From Rheinheimera sp. (GTDB lineage Bacteria; Pseudomonadota; Gammaproteobacteria; Enterobacterales; Alteromonadaceae): 41,793 nucleotides of DNA. Location of the stretch: NCBI GenBank assembly GCA_008015325.1, contig SSFI01000022.1, positions 1 to 41,793 on the forward strand, in the 5' to 3' direction. The notes below the pieces were generated by a model that had not been told where the DNA came from, did not search any database, and saw only the letters and a list, made by a program, of their open reading frames with translations. Position numbers and translations under genes: made by a program. This document shows positions 1-7,404 of this stretch, piece after piece; the stretch's first letter is position 1, and each line of letters begins with the position of its first letter.

Positions 1-57
1 ATGCCGCTGAGCCTCAAAGCCAACAGCGCACTGGTATTAGTGTTACCGGCGAATTAA
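1..57 (+). CDS. C-terminal end of an unidentified protein (partial)
   Basis: An open frame runs from the window edge to a TAA at 55-57 and encodes 18 residues ending LVLVLPAN. The ATG at position 1 need not be the start, since the gene is cut by the window. The alternating hydrophobic tail resembles the last strand of the C-terminal beta-domain of some glycoside hydrolases (GH13 type), but 18 residues cannot establish that. A GC-rich imperfect hairpin at 71-94, without a T-tract, follows it and may help end the transcript. Confidence 0.4.
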   Translation: MPLSLKANSALVLVLPAN

Positions 58-126
58 TACCCTGAGATCCAGGCGCAGCTTAACGGCTGTGCCTGCGCTT
101 GCCCCCAGTTGTTTGATCGGCTGAAT

Positions 127-172
127 GTAATCAAATTTAATTACTTTTTCCTATGTAATTAAATTTGATTAC
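127..172. promoter_or_regulatory. Operator-like double palindrome before satD
   Basis: Two 18-bp arms, 127-144 and 155-172, are perfect reverse complements separated by 10 bp. Each arm is itself nearly palindromic (GTAATCAAA/TTTAATTAC, one mismatched pair), so the site can also be read as two operators 28 bp apart centre to centre. The right arm overlaps the putative -35 of the satD promoter. This is the layout of a repressor site. The SatD product has a helix-turn-helix-like C-terminus and is a candidate ligand, which is inference. Confidence 0.7.
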
Positions 173-192
173 CAAAACAAATCCGCTATGCT
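165..192 (+). promoter_or_regulatory. Predicted sigma-70 promoter of satD-DUF3307
   Basis: TTGATT at 165-170 and TATGCT at 187-192 are spaced by 16 bp. The -10 overlaps an upstream in-frame ATG at 188, so translation most likely begins at 221. The -35 lies inside the right arm of the palindrome at 127-172. Confidence 0.5.
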
Positions 193-220
193 GAGATCCG
201 GATCAAAGCCGGAGCCTGTT

Positions 221-856
221 ATGACCTTATATGCCATCCTGACCGGTGATTTGGTGAGTTCTTCTGCCATCGAAGCCAGTCGTTATCCGGCGCTGCTGCA
301 AGCGCTGCAGCAATGCCTGCAGCAATTTTGCCCACCGGGTATTGCCCCGCCGGTGATGTTTCGCGGTGATGGCTTTCAGCTCGCCACTGTGCCGTCACAA
401 GCTTTTATGGCGGCTCTGCAGACCCGGCTCACGCTGCTAAGCCTGCATTCAGACGCCCGGATCGCGATTGCCGTCGCGCCAGCCTTACAACTGCGCGCAG
501 ATTTAAATCAGTCGACCGGTCAGGCTTTTACCTTGTCCGGCCAGCTGCTTGACCGCTTGCAGGAGCAACGCTGGGACTGGCTGGACCCACAACAGCCGCT
601 GAATACCGCGGAACAGCTGCTATTGCAGCTGGTATCGGTGCAGTTGCAACAACTCACCGCGCGACAGGCCGCCGTGCTGCTGGCCTATCTGCAACAGCAA
701 CGGCCGTCGCATCAGCAACTGGCAACATTTTTTAAAACCTCAAGAGTCAACATCACCCATTTGCTCAATCAGGCACAGTACGTTTTAATCAGTCAGGTTG
801 CCGATTATTTCAACAGCCGTTATCTACCGCCCGACGGAGTGCCGCGCCATGAATGA
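221..856 (+). CDS. SatD-family protein with HTH-like C-terminus
   Basis: A 211-aa protein beginning MTLYAILTGDLVSSS, the N-terminal signature of SatD-family proteins (named after Streptococcus mutans satD). The biochemical role of the family is not established. Roughly residues 150-205 (TARQAAVLLAYL through ATFFKTSRVNITHLLNQAQY) look like a helix-turn-helix, with a plausible recognition helix at SRVNITHLL, so DNA binding is possible. The ATG at 221 is preferred over the in-frame ATG at 188 because GGAG at 211-214 is correctly spaced and the predicted -10 covers the earlier ATG. The stop overlaps the next gene by 8 nt, so the two are probably translationally coupled. The family is confident; autoregulation through the upstream palindrome is inference. 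Confidence 0.8.
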   Translation: MTLYAILTGDLVSSSAIEASRYPALLQALQQCLQQFCPPGIAPPVMFRGDGFQLATVPSQAFMAALQTRLTLLSLHSDARIAIAVAPALQLRADLNQSTGQAFTLSGQLLDRLQEQRWDWLDPQQPLNTAEQLLLQLVSVQLQQLTARQAAVLLAYLQQQRPSHQQLATFFKTSRVNITHLLNQAQYVLISQVADYFNSRYLPPDGVPRHE

Positions 857-1604
857 ACTGGATTTATTGCTGCTGTTGCTGCTGGCGCATCTGCTGGGTG
901 ATTTTTACCTGCAACCACTGAGCTGGGTCAAAGACCGGCTGCAATGGCACTATAAATCGCCGAAATTGCAGCTGCATGTCTCAGTCCATATGGGCCTGAG
1001 CCTGCTGGCATTATTAGTATGGCAATGGGGTTATGGCTGGCAGCACGACAGCCTAATGGCCGTGTTGCTGGCGCTCATCATCGGCTGCAGTCATTACCTG
1101 ATTGATGTGGCAAAGTCTTACAGCAATAACGGTCTGGCAGCCTTTTTACTCGACCAGCTGGCGCATCTGACTGTGCTGGTGCTGCTCTGGTCCGCTTACA
1201 CCGATAACTGGCAGTGGTGGCCACCGCAGCTGCCGGCGGGTTGGCTGCTTGTTGGCATGGCTTATTTGCTGGTGTTAACACCGGCTTCAGTGCTGATTGG
1301 TCAGCTGCTGCGCAGCTGGCGGCCTGAGTTACTGGCGCTGCCGGTTCAAGGTTTATTGGCCGGCGGCCATTATATCGGCATGCTGGAACGGGCGTTGCTG
1401 CTGACTTTTGTGCTGCTAGACCAGTTTGGCGCTATCGGCTTTTTACTGGCCGCCAAATCAATTTTCCGCTTTGGCGATTTATCCCGAGCCCAGGACGTTA
1501 AATTTACTGAATATGTACTGCTCGGTACTTTGCTCAGCATTGGCATCAGCCTGGGCATTGGGCTGGCAGTGCGCTTTTATCTGCCGGTATTGTCAGGCGG
1601 CTGA
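849..1604 (+). CDS. DUF3307 integral membrane protein
   Basis: A 251-aa protein starting MNELDLLLLLLLAHLLGDFYLQP, the characteristic N-terminus of DUF3307 proteins (hydrophobic helix followed by GDFxLQP). About six to seven hydrophobic segments span the length, including stretches near residues 5-20, 45-65, 70-90, 100-115, 130-150 and 215-240, so it lies in the inner membrane. Function is unknown for the family. Its ATG lies inside the end of satD, with GGAG at 836-839 nine bases upstream, which indicates a two-gene operon. From memory, SatD and DUF3307 genes are neighbours in other bacteria too, suggesting that the soluble and membrane proteins act together. An ATG at 798 in the same frame would make a longer protein but sits deep inside satD and is unlikely. 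Confidence 0.8.
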   Translation: MNELDLLLLLLLAHLLGDFYLQPLSWVKDRLQWHYKSPKLQLHVSVHMGLSLLALLVWQWGYGWQHDSLMAVLLALIIGCSHYLIDVAKSYSNNGLAAFLLDQLAHLTVLVLLWSAYTDNWQWWPPQLPAGWLLVGMAYLLVLTPASVLIGQLLRSWRPELLALPVQGLLAGGHYIGMLERALLLTFVLLDQFGAIGFLLAAKSIFRFGDLSRAQDVKFTEYVLLGTLLSIGISLGIGLAVRFYLPVLSGG

Positions 1605-1646
1605 ACCTGTTGCTGGTCAACACGAGTCAGCCGCTCCTGCACCATC

Positions 1647-2747
1647 TCAGGGGGACCGCTGTTGCTGCTGGCTTTTCACTTCCTGTGCCAACGCCAGCCG
1701 CTCTATGCTTTCGGACCAGTCGCCGGCCATCGCAGACACCAGCGCCATCATGATCAACAGATCACGCTGCAGCGGGCCTTGTTGCAGCAATTGCGGCACC
1801 TGCGCTTTTGCGGCGCTACTACCCTGCTCTTGCTGGATCAGCAGTAACAACATCACCTGTTCTTCGCCGGTCACAGGCCGCGGTAGCGGGGTCACGCCAA
1901 GCGCACGTACTGTGGCATCTGCCAGTTGCCAGACCGACCAGGGATTCTGTCCGGTCAGCAGATTGCCGTCGACCACCAGATTGGGCAGATAACGGGGGCC
2001 GGCATCAAAGGCGGCGCCTTGCTGCTCTAGTGCACTTTGCAGCAGAACATCAAAGCGCTGCGTTGCATCCGGCGGCATCAGCAGCAGCTCTTCAGCATTG
2101 GTAAAGGCCGTCAGCTTTTTGCCGGTAATGGCGCCGTCAAGTGCGCGCAAAGCCGCCGGGCCATGACAGACCGCCACAATCAATTTTTTTGCGGCCAGCA
2201 TTTGCTGCAGCAGCCGGCGGATCTGAGGTTTTTGCGGAAAGTCATACATGGCGCCTTTGCCACCGATGAAATATATCGCCTGGTAATCAGCGGCGTTAAC
2301 ATCTGCCAGCCTCAAAGTGTTGCGCGCCTGCGCGCTGCTTTGCGGGTCATTTAAAAAGCTGTAGTCATATTCAGCCATGTCATCATCATCCAGCACCTGC
2401 GGCGCTGCACCGCCCTGAGGGCTTGCGATATCCACGACAAAACCACTGGCGCGCAGCACCCAATAAAACCGCGCCAGTTCAGTCAGTTCATAACCGGTTT
2501 TTTTCAGTTTGCCGCCAGCTTTTTCGACCGGATACTGGCCGGTACTGCTGACCACTACCAGCACTTTACCGCGACTGGCGGGCGGCAATTGCTGCAGATA
2601 AGCAACTTGCGCCGGCACAGTTTGCTTTAAGGAATCCTCATCCACTTCAGCGTCAAACAAGCCAGACAGCCACCAGCCAGCGCCGGCCCCACACAGCAAC
2701 AGCAGCAATACCCCAAGCGCAAAGACCCGCAAGATTCTCTTCCACAT
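1647..2747 (-). CDS. Membrane-anchored DJ-1/PfpI family protein
   Basis: A 366-aa protein. Residues 5-29 form one hydrophobic segment (signal anchor), placing the rest in the periplasm if it is oriented as usual. Residues 61-260 match a class I glutamine-amidotransferase-like DJ-1/PfpI fold of the Hsp31 type: KVLVVVSS strand, GYELTE (E87), IGGKGAMYDF, and the nucleophile elbow VAVCHGPAAL with C194-H195. Family members include glyoxalases, holdase chaperones and proteases, and sequence alone does not choose between them. The C-terminal 75 residues, after a conserved NPWSVWQLAD segment, form a Gln-rich helical extension that the short DJ-1 proteins lack. It converges on DUF3307 with a 42-nt gap and is divergent from the decarboxylase. 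Confidence 0.8.
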   Translation of the reverse strand: MWKRILRVFALGVLLLLLCGAGAGWWLSGLFDAEVDEDSLKQTVPAQVAYLQQLPPASRGKVLVVVSSTGQYPVEKAGGKLKKTGYELTELARFYWVLRASGFVVDIASPQGGAAPQVLDDDDMAEYDYSFLNDPQSSAQARNTLRLADVNAADYQAIYFIGGKGAMYDFPQKPQIRRLLQQMLAAKKLIVAVCHGPAALRALDGAITGKKLTAFTNAEELLLMPPDATQRFDVLLQSALEQQGAAFDAGPRYLPNLVVDGNLLTGQNPWSVWQLADATVRALGVTPLPRPVTGEEQVMLLLLIQQEQGSSAAKAQVPQLLQQGPLQRDLLIMMALVSAMAGDWSESIERLALAQEVKSQQQQRSP

Positions 2748-3145
2748 GATTCAGCTCCTTTTTCACTGCCGCAGACTGTGGCAGAGCGGATGTGAAAAAT
2801 GCGTGAAATCAGCACTGATACTGTCAATTTCCGCCACAACCATTCCGGCGGTCAACAACTGCATGTTGACCCATAAAAAGCGCATATCTATCGACAGGCC
2901 GAACTGCGGCCAAAGGCTGACCCAGCCTGCTGTGCACCACAGGCCGGCCAATTTCACCAATTTGCCGCATTCAGCAGATTTTCACTGGAAAAAAACCAGA
3001 TTTCAGGTATCTTGTGCAGGTTTTCCGACCAGGCCAGGCGCCGGGTCAGCCTAAGCAAATTTCAAACCTGAATTGCCATACCAAACTGCATATCTGTGCA
3101 GCCAGGTGCTGCTCCCATTGTGGAGTCCCTGTTGAGGAACCGCCC
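2748..3145. other. 398-nt divergent regulatory gap
   Basis: No convincing gene is seen between the PfpI gene and the decarboxylase. Small open frames on both strands lack ribosome-binding sites and family features. The stretch holds the palindrome at 2850-2871, a possible plus-strand promoter overlapping it, and a TTGACA (minus strand, 2822-2827) that could belong to the PfpI gene but has no good -10. The decarboxylase would have a leader of roughly 245 nt if the plus-strand promoter is real. Confidence 0.6.
2850..2871. promoter_or_regulatory. Operator-like inverted repeat with overlapping promoter
   Basis: GGTCAACA (2850-2857) and TGTTGACC (2864-2871) are perfect 8-bp inverted arms around a 6-bp centre. 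TTGACC at 2866-2871 can serve as a -35 with TATCGA at 2889-2894 (17-bp spacing, weak -10) reading toward the decarboxylase. The arrangement suits a dimeric regulator binding over the -35. The regulator is not identifiable from this window. Confidence 0.45.
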
Positions 3146-5410
3146 ATGCGTTTTTATTTTCCTATTGTGATCATCGATGAAGATTTCCGCTCTGAAAACA
3201 CCAGCGGATCCGGCATTCGCGAGCTGGCCAGCGCCATCGAAGCGGCCGGCATGGATGTGGTTGGCTACACCAGCTATGGCGATTTAACGTCATTTGCCCA
3301 GCAACAAAGCCGCGCTGCCGGTTTTATCCTGTCGATTGACGATGAAGAATTCGGCAGTGGCAGCATCGAAGAAGCGCAGTCGGTCCTGGCGCAGCTGCGC
3401 AGTTTTGTTGAGCAGATCCGCCACCGTAACCCGGATATTCCGATTTACCTGTATGGCGAAACCCGCACCGCGCGGCATATTCCAAACGACATTCTGCGCG
3501 AACTGCATGGTTTTATTCACATGCATGAAGATACGCCAGAGTTCGTTGCGCGCCATATCATCCGCGAAGCGAAAAGTTACCTCGACAGCCTGGCGCCACC
3601 GTTTTTCCGCGCCCTGACCCATTATGCGCAGGACGGCTCTTACTCCTGGCACTGCCCGGGCCACTCCGGCGGCGTTGCCTTTTTAAAATCACCGGTTGGC
3701 CGGATGTTCCACCAGTTCTTTGGTGAAAACATGCTGCGCGCCGACGTCTGTAATGCCGTAGACGAGCTGGGTCAGCTGCTGGACCACACCGGTCCGGTGG
3801 CGGCATCAGAACGCAATGCGGCGCGAATTTTTAACTGCGACCATTTGTTTTTTGTTACCAACGGTACCTCCACATCGAACAAAATCGTCTGGAACAGTAC
3901 AGTCGCGCCGGGTGATATCGTGGTGGTCGACCGTAACTGCCACAAATCGATTCTGCACGCCATCATGATGACAGGTGCCGTGCCGGTGTTTCTGATGCCG
4001 ACCCGCAACCACTACGGCATCATCGGTCCTATTCCGCGCAGCGAATTTGAACCGGCGACTATTCGCCGCAAGATGGAAGCCAATCCGTTTATCCGCGACA
4101 TTCTGGCCAAAGATCCAAACGTCAAGCCACGGGTGCTGACCATCACCCAAAGTACTTACGACGGTATTTTGTATAACGTTGAAGAGATTAAAACTCTGCT
4201 CGACGGCGAGATTGAAACGCTGCACTTCGACGAAGCCTGGTTACCGCACGCGGCCTTCCACGACTTCTATGGCGATTACCACGCAATTGGTGAAGGCCGG
4301 CCACGTTGTGATACCTCGATGGTGTTCGCTACCCAGTCTACCCACAAACTGCTGGCCGGTATTTCGCAAGCCTCGCAAATCCTGGTGCAGGACGCCAATC
4401 AGAACAAACTCGACACGCATCTGTTTAACGAAGCTTATCTGATGCATACCTCGACCAGTCCGCAATACGCCATTATCGCCTCTTGTGACGTGGCCGCAGC
4501 CATGATGGAAGCACCGGGTGGTACTGCACTGGTGGAAGAATCGTTGGATGAAGCGCTGGAATTTCGTCGTGCGATGCGCAAAGTTGACCAGGAATATGGC
4601 GACGACTGGTGGTTCCGCGTCTGGGGTCCGGATGATTTGACTGACGAAGGCCTGGATGAACGCGCCTCCTGGATGCTGCATGCCGACGAAAACTGGCACG
4701 GCTTTGGCGATATCGCTGAAGGCTTTAACCTGCTCGACCCGATTAAAGCCACTATTCTGACGCCGGGCCTGAATGTGGACGGTAACTTCTCTGACAGTGG
4801 TATTCCGGCGGCTATTGTCGCCAAATACCTGGCTGAACACGGCGTGGTCATTGAAAAAACCGGTCTGTATTCGTTTTTTATCATGTTCACCATCGGCATT
4901 ACCAAAGGCCGCTGGAATACCATGGTGACTGCATTGCAGCAGTTTAAAGACGATTACGACAAAAACGCGCCACTGTGGCGGATTCTGCCGGAGTTTATCC
5001 AGAAGTTCCCGCAATATGAGCGCATTGGTTTAAAAGATTTGTGTGACCAAATCCACGAGATCTACAAAGCCAATAACATCGCCAAGCTGACCACTGAGAT
5101 GTATTTATCTGAAATGGTACCGGCGATGAAACCGGCCGATGCTTTTGCCAAAATGGCGCATAAAAAAATCGAACGGGTGCCGCTGGACGAACTGACCGGC
5201 CGCATCACTGCGGTGATGTTAACGCCTTATCCACCAGGCATTCCACTGTTGGTGCCGGGCGAAGTCTTTAACGAGACTATCGTCAGTTACCTGAAGTTTG
5301 CCCGCGAGTTTAACCACAAGTTCCCGGGGTTTGAGACTTATATCCACGGCCTCAGTACTATGCAACAGGATGGCAAACTGGTGTATTACGTCGACTGCGT
5401 CAAAGTCTGA
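3146..5410 (+). CDS. Arg/Lys/Orn decarboxylase (PLP, AdiA-like)
   Basis: A 754-aa, three-part Orn/Lys/Arg decarboxylase of fold type I: an N-terminal receiver-like wing domain (about 1-150), the PLP-binding major domain (about 150-455) and a C-terminal domain. The PLP lysine is K401 in STHKLLAGISQAS; HFDEAW just before it carries the cofactor aspartate. HCPGHSGG, DHTG, TNGTSTSNK and VVVDRNCHKS are further family blocks. These enzymes decarboxylate a basic amino acid to its amine plus CO2. The length and the ending YYVDCVKV match E. coli biodegradative arginine decarboxylase AdiA (755 aa) better than LdcC (about 713 aa), so arginine is the best guess, but the substrate is not proven. GAGG at 3134-3137 supports the ATG at 3146; the open frame extends 44 codons upstream without conserved features. 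No antiporter gene lies beside it, unlike adi or cad operons. Confidence 0.85.
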   Translation: MRFYFPIVIIDEDFRSENTSGSGIRELASAIEAAGMDVVGYTSYGDLTSFAQQQSRAAGFILSIDDEEFGSGSIEEAQSVLAQLRSFVEQIRHRNPDIPIYLYGETRTARHIPNDILRELHGFIHMHEDTPEFVARHIIREAKSYLDSLAPPFFRALTHYAQDGSYSWHCPGHSGGVAFLKSPVGRMFHQFFGENMLRADVCNAVDELGQLLDHTGPVAASERNAARIFNCDHLFFVTNGTSTSNKIVWNSTVAPGDIVVVDRNCHKSILHAIMMTGAVPVFLMPTRNHYGIIGPIPRSEFEPATIRRKMEANPFIRDILAKDPNVKPRVLTITQSTYDGILYNVEEIKTLLDGEIETLHFDEAWLPHAAFHDFYGDYHAIGEGRPRCDTSMVFATQSTHKLLAGISQASQILVQDANQNKLDTHLFNEAYLMHTSTSPQYAIIASCDVAAAMMEAPGGTALVEESLDEALEFRRAMRKVDQEYGDDWWFRVWGPDDLTDEGLDERASWMLHADENWHGFGDIAEGFNLLDPIKATILTPGLNVDGNFSDSGIPAAIVAKYLAEHGVVIEKTGLYSFFIMFTIGITKGRWNTMVTALQQFKDDYDKNAPLWRILPEFIQKFPQYERIGLKDLCDQIHEIYKANNIAKLTTEMYLSEMVPAMKPADAFAKMAHKKIERVPLDELTGRITAVMLTPYPPGIPLLVPGEVFNETIVSYLKFAREFNHKFPGFETYIHGLSTMQQDGKLVYYVDCVKV

Positions 5411-5429
5411 GCTGAGTTCAAACCGTAAA

Positions 5430-5461
5430 AAAACAACGCCGGCTGCTGCCGGCGTTGTTTT
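5430..5461. terminator. Bidirectional Rho-independent terminator
   Basis: A 14-bp stem (AAAACAACGCCGGC with its complement) around a TGCT loop, flanked by A and T runs, lies between the convergent decarboxylase and diguanylate cyclase genes. It overlaps the cyclase stop codon and probably serves both. Confidence 0.9.
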
Positions 5462-6773
5462 AACTGTAAGTAACCGCCTGTGTGATCCGGTCGCCACCGT
5501 CGCGTTTGGCCTGATACATCGCGCTGTCGGCACGTTGTAATAGCTGCCAGCTGTCAGTGCCGTGCTGCGGAAACAACGCCAGACCAATGCTGGGAGAAAT
5601 CAATAACTGCTGCTCTGCCAGTAAAAACGGCTGCGCCAACGCCTGGCGGATTTTTTCGGCAACCAGCAGCGCCGTATCGACCTGATGCAGCTGTTCCAGC
5701 AACACCACAAATTCGTCGCCACCAAAGCGGGCCACTGTGTCGGTCTGCCGCACCACCTGCAAAATACGCTGTGCAGTTTGCTGTAACAGCAAGTCCCCGA
5801 CTGCGTGGCCAAAGTTGTCGTTGACCTGTTTAAAACGGTCCAAATCCAGATACAGCAGTGCCAGCGGTTGTTGATCGCGGCTGGCTCTTTGTAAGGCTGA
5901 CTGCAAGCGGTCCAGTAATAAAGTGCGGTTAGCAAGACCAGTCAGGCTGTCATAAAGCGCCAGCTGCTGCAGACGCAGCAGCATGGTTTTGCGCTCTATC
6001 GCGGCACCAAGCTGCACGGCCAGAAAATCCAACAACGCCAAATCGTCCGCCTGATAGCGTTGGCCGGTGCCAGGGTTCAGTAATAACACGCCCTGCAGCA
6101 CTTCTGCGCCCGATAATGGCACCGCCAGCCAGCCGCAGCGCTGGTCCGGCTCTGCCCATTCGCGCGCATTGCTTTGAACCACCCGCCCGCACAAAGTCTG
6201 TTCATCCAGCGCCGGCGCTGCAGTATCTTCTCCTGCTAACAGCGCCGTAAAGATTTGCCAGGGTTCCCGGGCAGAACCGCCAAAAGCAATACGCAAGTGC
6301 TGTAGCGGCAGCAAAGGACTGAGTAAGCTGGCGATATGCTGATATAACGCTGGTAAATCTTCAGTCTGATGCGTGGCTTCGGCGATGGCATACAACAACT
6401 GCTGTCGCGCCTGAGCCTGACGCACGGCGCTGACATCGCGGGCCACGCCTACCCGCACCCGCTCTTGCTCTGAGCGCCGGGCCGACCAGGATAAATACAC
6501 TGCATGGCCTTGCTTATGCCGGTAACGATTTTCAAAATGCACCAGACTTTGCCCCTGCATCACCGCCTGGGCTTTGGTCATTGTGTCGGTTAAATCATCG
6601 GGCCAGATATAATCCTGCATGCGCTGGCCTATCAGCTCTTTCGGCGTATAACCCAGAATTTGTTCAGCGCTGGCACTGACATAAACAAAACGGCCGCTGT
6701 CATCGACGACACACAGCATGTCCAGCAATAAATCGAGATAATTGCCAAGTAACTGCACATTGCGATAGGTCAT
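5460..6773 (-). CDS. PAS-GAF-GGDEF diguanylate cyclase
   Basis: A 437-aa cytoplasmic sensor enzyme predicted to make cyclic di-GMP from two GTP. Residues about 10-115 are a PAS domain (VVDDSGRFVYVSASAEQILGY), 125-262 a GAF domain, and 270-437 a GGDEF domain with the intact catalytic motif RFGGDEF (351-355). R342-x-x-D345, five residues before GGDEF, is a canonical inhibitory I-site, so product feedback is likely. There is no membrane segment and no EAL domain. The ATG at 6773 is chosen because GGAG lies five bases upstream; a TTG at 6791 in frame would add six residues. What the PAS and GAF domains sense cannot be read from sequence. Confidence 0.9.
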   Translation of the reverse strand: MTYRNVQLLGNYLDLLLDMLCVVDDSGRFVYVSASAEQILGYTPKELIGQRMQDYIWPDDLTDTMTKAQAVMQGQSLVHFENRYRHKQGHAVYLSWSARRSEQERVRVGVARDVSAVRQAQARQQLLYAIAEATHQTEDLPALYQHIASLLSPLLPLQHLRIAFGGSAREPWQIFTALLAGEDTAAPALDEQTLCGRVVQSNAREWAEPDQRCGWLAVPLSGAEVLQGVLLLNPGTGQRYQADDLALLDFLAVQLGAAIERKTMLLRLQQLALYDSLTGLANRTLLLDRLQSALQRASRDQQPLALLYLDLDRFKQVNDNFGHAVGDLLLQQTAQRILQVVRQTDTVARFGGDEFVVLLEQLHQVDTALLVAEKIRQALAQPFLLAEQQLLISPSIGLALFPQHGTDSWQLLQRADSAMYQAKRDGGDRITQAVTYS

Positions 6774-7002
6774 CAAAACTCCGGAGCCCAAACTACCATC
6801 CCTTTTGTGTCAGCATAACGCAGCGCGTCCCTGACTTCATCGCTGCCCGACAGTTTTTCCGCCAGTTTCCCGCGAAAAACCGCCGGAATACTATCTTGTT
6901 CTGTGGCTTGAAACATTTCAGCCATCTAAACTTCCATATTTCTCTTTTCATCAAGAGGCTTTTCAGGTTTACTGCGGTAAATCTATTGCAGCAGAGGCTA
7001 CT

Positions 7003-7287
7003 ATGTTTAAAGTAAATCAGTATTTTGATGGCAAAGTCACGTCCATCGCGTTTGCCGGTGAAGAGTTGCCGGCCACAGTCGGCGTGATGGCACCGGGTGA
7101 ATATGAATTCGGCACCAGTCAGCATGAAGTGCTGACCATTGTCAGCGGTGCGCTGACGGTACTGTTGCCAGGCGAAAGCCAATGGCAGACCTTTCAGCGC
7201 GGTCAGTCCTTTGCCGTCGCGGCCGGGCAGAAATTCCAGCTTAAAGTCACTCAGGACACTGCGTACTTATGCACCTATGCCGATTGA
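7003..7287 (+). CDS. ppnP: Pyrimidine/purine nucleoside phosphorylase PpnP
   Basis: A 94-aa single-domain cupin of the PpnP (YaiE, formerly DUF1255) family, at the usual family length. It begins [17 protein letters not shown] and contains the cupin blocks [25 protein letters not shown] and [13 protein letters not shown], typical of the family. PpnP phosphorolyses several purine and pyrimidine nucleosides to the free base and ribose-1-phosphate. AGAGG just upstream of the ATG gives a reasonable ribosome-binding site. It stands alone, followed by its own terminator. Confidence 0.92.
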   Translation: MFKVNQYFDGKVTSIAFAGEELPATVGVMAPGEYEFGTSQHEVLTIVSGALTVLLPGESQWQTFQRGQSFAVAAGQKFQLKVTQDTAYLCTYAD

Positions 7288-7312
7288 TGCGGCAACAACG
7301 ATATTCCCTGAG

Positions 7313-7342
7313 AATCCCGGTCAAAGCCGGGATTTTGTTTTT
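7313..7342 (+). terminator. Rho-independent terminator after ppnP
   Basis: The stem AATCCCGG/CCGGGATT (7313-7320 with 7327-7334) closes a six-base loop and is followed by TTTTGTTTTT. Confidence 0.85.
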
Positions 7343-7404
7343 CCGCGGCCGGAAAAAACAGGCACAATAGCTTATCTGTTTGCCTGCTTTCTGAAGGACT
7401 TGCT

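Noticed and set aside
2746-3054. Small frames on both strands in the PfpI/decarboxylase gap
   Set aside because: No start signals, and the composition does not look protein-like; the sequence reads better as a regulatory region.
3014-3145. 44-codon upstream extension of the decarboxylase
   Set aside because: Not conserved with AdiA-type proteins; GAGG eight bases before 3146 marks the better start.
4241-5014. 257-codon frame antisense to the decarboxylase
   Set aside because: It lies wholly within a well-conserved gene on the other strand; such frames are common in GC-biased coding DNA.
6793-7182. 129-codon minus-strand frame between the cyclase and ppnP
   Set aside because: It overlaps ppnP on the opposite strand, lacks family features and is explained as a shadow frame.
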